Below are positions 35,138-44,108 of a DNA stretch of 64,000 nt, one piece after another. Numbering within the stretch: position 1 is the stretch's first letter; each line of letters begins with the position of its first letter. The position numbers and the translations under genes are program-made. Under the pieces are notes generated by a model. That model saw only the letters and a program-made list of their open reading frames with translations, was not told where the DNA came from and made no database searches. The DNA lies in assembly GCA_963580455.1 (NCBI GenBank), contig OY756972.1, forward strand, positions 20,103,001-20,167,000, in the 5' to 3' direction. This DNA comes from Euonymus europaeus (Eukaryota > Streptophyta > Magnoliopsida > Celastrales > Celastraceae).

Positions 35138-36868
35138 CTGCCAAACCATATGTGACCAACGCCATTAACCCGGGGAGTGTGTTGTCAAAACAGATAACTT
35201 GTGAGAAAAGCTGTTCAATACACAAAAGAACCCCAATCTGTCAAATTAATGATTCTATAAATACTTCTCAAATTAGTTAAACTTCTATTAAACCTTTCTC
35301 TTTTTCATTCCAAAATCTATTCTGTAAATGACTATATCGTCGAATTGTATGCACAGTAAACGGACCTCTATAAATGTTATGGATGATCAGGCCCGGAAAC
35401 ATTTTCTTCTCCAAGCTAGGTCATATCTAATCTGCTACATGCTTCTTCTCCGCATTATAGTCCTTTGGAGTAAGTCCCTACAACAGAAAATCCATCAAAT
35501 CAGGTACAAAGACTCCAAAAGGGCCTACCGGCTTGGTAGAGAGAGTACAACATTAGGAAGAGGAGAATAGTTAAAAGAAAATTATCATAGCATCTATAAG
35601 CTCAAAAACGTACTTCCATATGGCTATTCTAACATTGTCTATGCGTCCTAAAGCACTAAACAAAAAGAATAAAGGAAACAAACCCCTTGACTATTATGAT
35701 AAAATCCATGATTAGGTGCTTAACAAATGAAGCTTATGACAAAAAAATCAATTACCTCTAACAGAAAATGGTGAAAGTGACAAAACATCAGCCTTAACAC
35801 CCATGTGAATAGAAAGAAAGGATGGGACCTTAACATACAGTTTCTCAAAATTTCTTCCTCTTTAGGAAAATTTTCTTCTTTTAACAACTTCCCTTCATCA
35901 CAAATATGGCATTGTCGAACGTAGATCAAATTACCCATGCACCTTTTTTCTAGGAAATTACTTGGCAGTGATTATTTTCATGGTATCACTCTGCTTAATC
36001 TGCCATGGGCAAATAAAAACACTGGCCAATTAGCTAGCATGTTCATAATTCTTGGAAAGAGGAGAACCCAATAACAGGAACTTAATGTAACTTGAATTCA
36101 AGGTTTGCAAGGGGCTAACATAAGCCATATCAAATTGCACAATTTGATTGAATAAACACGAAGAAGAAAGAGAGAACTCGTAGGATTGAAATCGTCTGAT
36201 TCAAAATATCACAAAACATCAACTACCTTGGTAAATATCTAGATCGGTATACGAAAGCATCTATACAAAAGGAAACACTCTACATGCCAATAGCGTTCAG
36301 GTACCTTGAAGAAATCACCTTGAGCAGTCGATTGATCCCACAACCAAACACATATAGATTGGTCAACTCGATGCCCAATCAGCTTTGATAAGATTTGATC
36401 TGGCTTAGGCAAAAATCAGGGATCCGTTGGGCGTGAGAGAACCGAGTGGAAGAAGGATAGAAGAGTGATCAAGATGATGATCTTCACACCGAGTTCACTC
36501 TCCACACCGAGTTCACTCTCCACAATTGAAACACAAAATAGATCGAAATCGGCAAAAACTTCTTTGAAATATGAGATAATCATATGAAGAAATCTTTCCA
36601 ATTGGAGTATGAGAATAGATAGGGTGCAGCCTCCACCGCGACAGTAATCGATAAGATGCGACCTGACAATGTCAGACATGAATATGTTATGTCATAATGT
36701 TTAGTAAGTGAGAATCCAAGAAATGAAAGGGAAATAATTGACGAAACAAAAATCCCTTATGATTATTATACTTTAATGATAACTTTGTATCATTTTCATT
36801 TGGTTTGATTTATGTAAAATATGATTTAATTTTTTAATAAAAAAATAATGTAAAAAAGGCCATAATTT
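35138..36868. other. Unassigned DNA between the candidate minus-strand exons and the RRP7 promoter
   Basis: Another exon-like minus-strand piece (GLTPKDYNAEKK, about 35430-35480, after TTGTAG) is visible but unproven. A short direct duplication 'cacaccgagttcactctc' occurs at about 36486-36522. No further gene was recognised. Confidence 0.3.
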
Positions 36869-36979
36869 GGCCCAATTGAGTAAATTTACCCTTGCAAACA
36901 GTCAGTCTGGCCTTGGCTTCTCTTTCTTGCGAAGCAGCCCAATTGGTCCACATTTGTTGACCGTTACCTGGGCTGGGCT
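36869..36979. promoter_or_regulatory. Site II motif cluster in the RRP7 promoter
   Basis: GGCCCA (36869-36874), AGCCCA (36936-36941) and two adjoining TGGGCT (36969-36974, 36974-36979) lie within 111 bp, about 170-280 bp before the RRP7 ATG. Site II clusters are typical of plant ribosome-biogenesis and mitochondrial protein genes. They could also serve a divergent minus-strand transcript. Confidence 0.5.
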
Positions 36980-37151
36980 TTTCCATCGAGTCAATTGAAG
37001 AGGAGGTCATTTTAGTAATTAAAGACAATCCCGAACCTCTCCATTTATTTACTATCATTGTCATCTTCATCTCCCTTAGATTAAAAAATTCTCAACAATT
37101 GGTGTGGAAGTCCCAGAGGGTTTTGGTAAAACCCTTCGCCGAACGAATAAT

Positions 37152-40100
37152 ATGTCTTTGAGATTGGCGGCGGCGGCGTCTCGGTCTAGTCCACGTGGTT
37201 TGCGTCGTCTCTTCTCAACGTCTCCCATATCATCTTTCATTCCTCCTTCGATGGCGTCTACAGAGACTCCGAAACGGGAGATGGCTGATCCCAGCACTAA
37301 TCTCTTCGTCTCCGGTGAGTCTATTTACTCGAGCTGCTCTCGGATCTTTCAGATTTCCTTTAAACACCACCCCACCCCCACACCCCCCCCAAACCCAACC
37401 CCATTTCGTTTATAATTTTGTTTATGTTGCTGTTACAATTGTGATTGGTTTGGTTGGTTGTCCATTGAATTGGAAATGAATGAAACACACGAGTTAATGC
37501 ATTTAGAGCACGATTAATTGATTCTGTTACGATTTTAATACTTTTTTGAGTTCTTAGTTTTGTATGGTGTGTGATTCATTTCTCTTGACGAAAACTAGGC
37601 TATTTCTATGACTTCAATTGAAAGTAATTGTCTTGCCGTCATTGTGGACATTAGCAGTGTTGATTTCACTCATAGTTACAGGAACCTGCCGCTTTCTCTT
37701 ATAAAAAATTAGGGTTCGAGACACGATTGAGGAATTGGTATCCTGAGCATACTAAATCAGATTCAGAATATCAAACTTGTAATGCGAACCTTTTTCATTT
37801 TTGTGAGAAGATTATGTGTGAATAGCCTTATTCATCTTCCTGTGGGATCTTTGGTTTTGCTTTGCCGTTGGGTTCTGCAAATGCTAGTATAAGTATGGAA
37901 CATTGTTACAGAACCAAAGTAAAATAATAAGGCTATTCACACATAATCTTCTCACGAAAATGAAAAAGGTTCGCATTACAAGTTTGATATTCTGAATCTG
38001 ATTTAGTGTGCTCAGGATACCAATTCCTCAATCGTGTCTCGAACCCTAATTTTTTATAAGAGAAAGCGGCGGGTTCCTGTAACTATGAGTGAAATCAACA
38101 CTGCTTTTTATTAATTTTCTTCTGAAGGCAGGCAAATGTCTTGTCTTTTCCAACTACAAGGTTTGTGCACATTTTTAAGTGATGTTCATCTCCTTTGTGG
38201 AATGGCATATTTCTAGGAATGATGATGTTTGTTTAGCTGATACTAAAGCCATTAATTGACATTACTATGTAAGTAATTGGAATTTCATAATAGCTAAGGT
38301 ATTTGAGGGGTTGAAGGCAGAGAAGTATCTTGGCTATAGCTTTAATTAGTGTATACTTTTTGTATATCTTCAAGGTTTTAGCAACATTTATGATTAGTAA
38401 ACATAGATTTGATATGTTGGTTAAGTGATGCACTTGCTACAATGAAGTTTATCTTCGACTGTTAGTTTTCTATTCTTTCTGGTTTTTTCAGATGGAGCGT
38501 TTAATAAAAAGAGAGGAGAATATGCAATTAGTAAACCTAGAAAACCATTGGAGGAGGAGAAGAGGAAAAGGAAGAAGGGAATCAGTGTTGATACTGAAAA
38601 AGCAATTCATATCAGTGAAGAAGATGAAAGCGGATATGCAACTAGTAAACCATTGGAGGAGAACGAGAAGAGGAAGAAGGGAATCAATGTTGATACTGAA
38701 AAAGCAATTCATATCAGTGAAGAAGGTGAAAACAAATATGCAACTAGTAAACCATTGGAGGAGAAGAAGAGGAAAAGGAAGAAGGGAATCAATGTTGATA
38801 TTGAAAAAGCTGTTCGTATCAGTGAAGAAGGTGAAAACAGTTCAGATGTAAAATTTACTTGAGAATGAATTTAGATTTGGAATAATGTTTGCTTAGGTAT
38901 TGTCTGCTTATGATGTTTCAGAAGATAAATCAATTAAAGCAGCAGAAGAAAAGAACGAGAACAAATCAAGGAAAAAGAAAAGAAAAGGGGAGAAAAAAAA
39001 TGATGATGAGATAGGCATATATGAAAAGCTTGGTGCCAAAGCTGATGATAGTTTGGAAGTAAAAAATTTTGGTAATGAAATTCTATATTTTGTTTTAAAT
39101 AATGTCTTCGGCAGATCTTGCTTATTTTTTAATACATTTTGATATTTTGAAGGGCTCAGCGTAGCTGATGTTGGGATGAAGATGAGAACTGGTAAGCCTT
39201 GACTTTTTTTCTTTTTCTTATTTATACAAAATGTTGTTGATATTCTTGTTTCCCCCCTCAATAATCTGGTTTTTTCCTGATTCGAAGTTAAATCCAAGGG
39301 AGCAAAGAAAAAAAGAAAGAATGATGATCACACGATGAAGAAAGGTGATTTGCTTCTGAAGGAAAAACATGACATTGACCAGGATGATGTTTATCATATT
39401 TCTTCTGGTGACGAGTACTGTTCAGCTGGAATGAAAAGTATGAATTTTGAATTGGTGGCATTAAGTAGTATGTAGCTGCTGTTAATCTCTTGGTAGACCT
39501 GTGGTAGATGCATTTAATCTGCCATACTGTGTGTGTTGATCCCAGTTTAACTTTTTAAAGGGTTTACGCACATGTTCATTTTTTGTGCTGATGATCATAT
39601 GGTAAATACATGTACATGTACTCCCCCTCCTCCCAAGTCAATAGAGCTGTGTTAGTTTAAGCATCTTGTTAAATTATTTTCGACTTTCTCCTTGTCCCAT
39701 TGATGGTCCGTCACACATCAAATTTCTAGGATGCCATGCTTTATAGTTAGTTCTTATTTCTTATCGAGAGCGTACCTTGCAGAATGGATAACGGAGTATC
39801 ATCAAAGTAGACCAGGTTTGAAGGTCTTGCAACAAAGAATTGATGACTTCATAAGTGCTCACGAGGCACGACTGGAACTGGTACGTTGCATTTAAACATT
39901 TACTGCAGAATTACCAAGTCGACACTAAAATAGGAGAATTTTTTTGATTTCTCTTTTTGCTGATCCTTGTATTTTTGCTTTCCAAAATAGTTTTCGACTC
40001 AACATATGCACTCATTTATATATGCAAGCCGTGTATGAATCATGCATTCTTTGGCTCAAAGTTGCAACAGTATTTTTAATTTAAATGGAATATATTTTAT

Positions 40101-40694
40101 AGAAAGGTGCATTTGTGATGGTTGTCCTCTCCTAGAGAAATTTTGATCTTGGAGTAAGACATGATCACATTGTAGCTGATTATCTCATCTCTGACTTTTA
40201 CGGCTAGAAAAAGAATGAATCGGTCTATATGCATGTACATTATTTGCAAAAATATAGTAGCAGACTTGCAGTTATTGCTTAATTTTTCATTGTTCCTATT
40301 ATACACCGGCACAGGAAAGGAAGGGAAGAGAAGAGCAGGCTGCAGAAGGGGGATGGACAGTTGTTGTGCATCACAAAGGAAGGAAGAAGACCACGGATTC
40401 TGAAAGTGGAATTACAGTGGGCTCTGTTGCCCAGGCCGCGGTGGAGGATAAGCTGACCAAGAAGAAGCAGAAGGGAGTAGTCGGGCTTGATTTCTATCGG
40501 TTCAAGAAAAGAGATGATCGAAGGAATGGTATGATGACTTTTACTTGTTCCTTCCCTCCCTCCCTCTCTCTCTCTCTCTCTCATTAAGCACTGTGTATTT
40601 TGTTGCAGAAATTTTGACCCTTCTAAGCAAGTTTGAGCAGGATAAAAAGCAGATACAGCAGATGCGAGCTGCTAGGAAGTTTAAACCTTACTGA
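37152..40694 (+). CDS. RRP7: Ribosomal RNA-processing protein 7 (RRP7), with an organellar-RRM-like first exon
   Basis: Model: 37152-37314, 38492-38847, 38897-39071, 39153-39191, 39288-39437, 39783-39880, 40315-40528, 40609-40694, giving 1,281 nt and 426 aa, all GT-AG and in phase. Residues about 55-290 are Lys/Glu-rich with a threefold repeat and nuclear-signal-like KRKRKKG. Residues 295-426 are the conserved RRP7 C-terminal domain (WITEYHQSRPGLKVLQQRID, GGWTVVVHHKGRKKT, GLDFYRFKKRDDRRNEILTL, RAARKFKPY). RRP7 acts in the nucleolus in 40S pre-rRNA processing. Exon 1 (54 codons) instead resembles the mitochondrial presequence and RRM start of organellar RRM proteins (RLFSTS, PSTNLFVSG). No in-frame ATG exists in exon 2, so an upstream exon is needed, and exon 1 fits its phase. 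The true RRP7 first exon could still be elsewhere. Confidence 0.85.
37370..37402. other. C-rich tract (G-quadruplex-capable minus strand) at the start of RRP7 intron 1
   Basis: C runs of 4, 5, 8, 3 and 4 bases are separated by 1-3 bases, starting 56 bp after the exon 1 donor. The opposite strand meets the usual G-quadruplex motif. Confidence 0.6.
37653..38105 (+). repeat. 180-bp inverted repeat in RRP7 intron 1 (long hairpin)
   Basis: Arms 37653-37832 and 37926-38105 are reverse complements with three differences and a 93-nt loop. In the transcript each difference would be a G:U wobble, so the stem has no unpaired base. The arm contains gene-like sequence of unknown origin ('attagggttcgagacacg'). 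Confidence 0.9.
38521..38838 (+). repeat. Three tandem coding repeats in RRP7 exon 2
   Basis: Units start at 38521 (114 bp), 38635 (102 bp) and 38737 (102 bp). Each encodes the pattern YATSKPLEE then KRKKGINVDTEKAIHISEEGE. Repeat length is a multiple of three, so copy number changes would keep the frame. Confidence 0.9.
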
Positions 40695-40983
40695 ATGTTC
40701 TATCCGCCAAAAGTTTTTATGTATGTGGTCACAAATGTGACGCCAAATAGTCATAGATGGGAGGATGAGATCTTATTGAAAATATCTGCTACTATTCTGC
40801 ATGTTTTTGTACTCTATAATTGACCATATGGCTACAATTTTGTTGATTAGGGTTTCTCCATTACTCAGAACTTATAATTTTGTAATCCCCACTTTGTAGC
40901 ATATTATCCTTGTTAGAACCCAAATTCTGCACATATGCTCTCTCTCTTTTCCCCTCTTTTTAATAGGTAAGACGGAGATGTTT
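40628..40983 (+). repeat. RRP7 last exon plus 3' flank, duplicated at 48285-48640
   Basis: The segment, including the end of the RRP7 coding region, its stop and about 290 bp of 3' flank, matches 48285-48640 at a constant offset of 7,657 bp with only a few substitutions. This is probably the source copy because it belongs to the complete gene. Confidence 0.9.
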
Positions 40984-41013
40984 AGATTTTATGCGTATTT
41001 AGATTTTATGCGT

Positions 41014-41260
41014 ATTTGTTGCATGCGTATTTAGATTTTATTATGTTCGACATGCCTTGTCCTGTTTCCGTAATGCTGTTGATGATCAAATCATTGTTTT
41101 AACTCTTTTTTTCTTTTTTTAATTTTCCAATTGTTCATTAGTACTTTGGTTTCCTGTGAAATTAGGGCTTGATGCGTTATCTGTTGCAGGTTATTATTTA
41201 CAAATTTATGATTTATGTGAGAAAAGGAATTTACAGGTCTAGTGGAATCTAACTTTCAAG
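41014..41260 (+). repeat. Copy of SUMO-protease intron 1 segment (see 51071-51317)
   Basis: 247 bp match 51071-51317 at constant offset 10,057 with few differences. The match ends exactly with ACTTTCAAG, the 9-bp target duplication of the MULE at 51318. Confidence 0.9.
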
Positions 41261-41323
41261 GGATCTTGATCCAATGGCCAATGTTTAATTTTTAAGCACA
41301 GGAGCACCCACCAGCCCTGGTAA
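41261..41323 (-). mobile_element. MULE terminal repeat remnant, inverted
   Basis: Directly after the ACTTTCAAG site stands a shortened reverse copy of the left end of the MULE at 51318 (phrases 'gatccaatggccaatgttta' and 'gagcacccaccagccc'), with about 26 bp missing inside. No second ACTTTCAAG follows, so this is a rearrangement junction, not a simple insertion. Confidence 0.75.
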
Positions 41324-41469
41324 AATAAAGGATGACAAGCAACCAGGTATGGAACCTCGTGCAATTTATGTTGTGGGCCAACAAGAGGGAAAAATGATAT
41401 TTTTACATGTCACTTATGATCCTGGTGGTTACAAGTATTTGAGCAAAACTTTTTAATTTTGTACGTAGT

Positions 41470-41748
41470 ATGCAATCTAGTAAGGAATGTGCTGCTTGTT
41501 TTGATTTGATTAATGTGTATGATACTCATAAGTTTTTGAAAGCTAGAGGTAAGAATGATTCCGTTATTGATGATGTGATGTCCTTGGAAAGTGGAGGGAT
41601 CATAATTAGTTTTGATATTGAAGGAGAGTCTGGAACATTTGTTGTTGGAATGGCAGAGAAGAATGTGACTCTCGTCACCAATAATTTGAAGGTTTTTGCA
41701 GCAATTAGTGGCTGTTGCTGCAAGAGGCCTTTTTTCCTTCGTACTTGA
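41470..41748 (+). pseudogene. Unidentified coding-like fragment
   Basis: A 92-codon frame (contains SFDIEGESGTFVVGMAEKN) not recognised by family. Neighbouring frames also look protein-like (DPGGYKYLSK at about 41420, RADGMKRALTCLIEQVGYKK at about 41880) but are interrupted, as in a decayed gene. It may belong to the same decayed gene assembly as the PPR fragment downstream. Confidence 0.3.
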
Positions 41749-41943
41749 GTTTAGATCATAGGTTCCAATTCGATGAAAATATATTTGATTTGGACCATTC
41801 TGGGATTGGATTTGGTGTTGGTGAGAAACTATAAAAGATGGAATTCTTAATGTTTGATATCTATTGCGTTTTGCGGGCTGATGGAATGAAGAGGGCTTTG
41901 ACTTGTTTGATAGAGCAGGTTGGGTATAAAAAGCTGAAATGGG

Positions 41944-42700
41944 TTGTTGAGGAAGCAAATGGTTCTAGAAAAATCGTTAGTTTGTGCAAAAAATGGGAGA
42001 TTATATGATGCAGCCAGTATAGTTAGGCAGATGGATAAACGTAGCTGTAAATTTGATTCTCATTTTTGCAATATGCTTCTTGATGGGATTCTACAAGCTT
42101 GCAGATTTGAGGATGCAATTAAACTTTTCAAAGAAATGGACATCAGAGGTTGTCCTGCAACACTAGTCTCTGACAACACTATCATTAATTGTCTATGTAT
42201 AGGAGAAAGATTTAGTGAGTCATACTTGAATGTAAAGGAAAAGCTGGAAGAAGCGTGGAAACCTGGCATGATTGCATACAGCTTGTTGATGGATGAGCAT
42301 GGTAGATTGGTGGTCGATGGAATTTGAGAGTGAAAGGTCGAGATAAAATATTTGCAATTGGAAATATTATTGATATTCATGATATGAAACAAGGTTATTT
42401 GGCACAAGAACATGCTTCGGTGGCTGCTAAGGACATAACACTGTCAGTGGCTTGAGGGAAAGAAAACAAAATGGGCACATATAAGGCTTCGTCTTGGCAA
42501 TTGTTTCACTGGGGAGAAGAGAAGCTGTGGCATAAATTCCTTTTACAGAGCATCATTGGGTGTATTCCTGGCATGATAAAATCCAGAGACTTATTTGTGG
42601 GGAAAACTAAAAAAATTGAAGAGGCGTTCCTCTTGTGGCACCAAGTTCTCGTAAAGGGTATTATACCTTATGTAACTATGCACAACATTTTGATTTAGTA
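41944..42700 (+). pseudogene. Pentatricopeptide repeat (PPR) gene fragment, interrupted
   Basis: About 41944-42290 encodes PPR-type helices (KNGRLYDAASIVRQM, CNMLLDGILQACRFEDAIKLF, then GMIAYSLLMD), and 42612-42700 encodes a further PPR-like piece (IEEAFLLWHQVLVKGIIP). PPR proteins bind organellar RNA. Here only a few repeats remain, no full gene is present, and the series is broken by an inserted oxidoreductase fragment. Stops follow at both ends. Confidence 0.65.
42290..42611 (+). pseudogene. AIF homolog A / FSP1-like oxidoreductase C-terminal fragment inside the PPR pseudogene
   Basis: Reads, with breaks, HGRLVVDG, VKGRDKIFAIGNIIDI, MKQGYLAQEHASVAAKDI, then SIIGCIPGMIKSRDLFVGKT, the conserved C-terminal end of plant AIF-A-type NAD(P)H oxidoreductases. 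There is a frameshift near 42327, a TGA after position 42450, and a shifted middle section. No start, no FAD domain and no introns are seen, so it is a dead, possibly reverse-transcribed fragment. Confidence 0.7.
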
Positions 42701-42966
42701 TAGGAATGTTTTTGTTTGGCCCGTTAAAACATTTGACCAAATATTTATTTCCTTATCTAAGTGCATGTGAACTATGATGAGTAAATCAATATCAGTGAAT
42801 ATTAATGAAAACTTCAGGATCCATGTTCTACACAAATTTTATTGGCTCAAAGGAACCTTTGGAGCTAAGCTTGCAGCATTGGGGATGTAATTAAGCTACG
42901 ATGAAAAATGGTGGAAAATGGCAGTGGTGAATACTGATAATGTTGCATGATGTTTATTGAAAACTA

Positions 42967-43278
42967 GTACATGAAGTTGCCCTATGGTCAAAAGACGCTC
43001 CTAAGATTCTTAGTTCATTCGCTCACAAGGAGCTTCTTTATATCATACGTGCTGAGATGGGTAAAGAGAGAAAGTACACAGGGTTTAATAAATCTCAAAT
43101 GATAAAGCACCTCCTTGAGTTAGTTTCTCAGAAATTCAAGAAAAGCAACACCCAGCATATTCTTGGCTCTTCTCCTGAGAAAAATCGAGTTGGGTTCAGA
43201 AGTGAAAGGTGGATAGAACTCCAACAACAGGTGTCAACGGACCTTAATCATTCTCCTCCTGATAATAGTAAAGAATAA
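42967..43278 (+). pseudogene. VIN3-like (VEL family) N-terminal fragment
   Basis: A 104-codon open stretch VHEVALWSKDAPKILSSF, ELLYIIRAEMGKERKYTGF and MIKHLLELVSQK matches the segment just before the PHD finger in VIN3-like proteins, which join PRC2 in vernalization silencing. The PHD, FNIII and VEL dimerisation domains are missing and a stop follows at 43276-43278. Confidence 0.72.
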
Positions 43279-44108
43279 CACATATAAAGCCCATTGTCTG
43301 TCAGAACGCTAAGGTTTTTCCTGGTCAGGTAAGATAGAAGGTTTACTTTAACTGGCTTTTACTTTTTAACTTTAACTGGTGATCCTTTCCTTTATGTTTT
43401 ATTTATCAGCAATGTAAGCTGCATTGATAACAGAGTACTGCATTGTTATAGCAGAACTCTGTTTGTGAATCGACAGATCAATCTACTAATTACCAAGCAG
43501 ATGGTTATGTATGTAAGCGGTTCAGCATAATTTCACAAACTATTTGGTTGTTCATATCTTGCTCTTCCTACTCATTTGAAAATTAATATTGTCTGCAATT
43601 ATAAATGGAGGGCTCCTGACATACTGACTAGCTGTGCAAGTTTCATGGCTTCCAAAGAATATCAGCCTGTAGAATGAACTAAAAACTTGCCACTTCATTC
43701 AACCCAGATTGGAAATGATGGTTAAATGGGGAAGAAAAAACTTTGGCAAAGCAATAGAGAACAAACCACAAGCAAATAAAGTGAAAGCATTGTTATGGGG
43801 TCTAGTGAAAAATCATAACAAAAAGGATTATGTTATTCACAGCATCTTAATTCTTAAAGGTCTTGAAAGTGGTATATGATCCAAGTCCTGTTTGTGTCCC
43901 CGGTACACAGTCTGTTCTGGCAACTCCTATGAAATCTGAACTATACGTCTGCTGCATCGTTCACCGTTTCATTGAATGAGGCAGCAAGGTATTCTGCAAG
44001 GCTAGGTTGAGAAATGGTCTTGTTGGGGGCTTCAGGAACCCTCTCCTTCTTCATGCTGATCAATTTTGGATGCCAGGAATTTGAAGAGCCAGGAGTATCT
44101 AAACTCTT
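43279..44108. other. Unassigned DNA between gene fragments
   Basis: AT-rich, intron- or UTR-like sequence. It includes the probable 3' flank of the SICKLE-like pseudogene. No gene was recognised. Confidence 0.4.

Noticed and set aside
37104..37151. Upstream extension of RRP7 exon 1 (codons before the ATG at 37152)
   Set aside because: The extension begins with GTG, not ATG; plant nuclear genes start at ATG, so 37152 was used.
41014..41323. A simple transposon excision footprint at 41260
   Set aside because: The neighbouring 247 bp are a copy of the intron flank, the MULE end is inverted and no second target site follows, so excision alone does not explain it.
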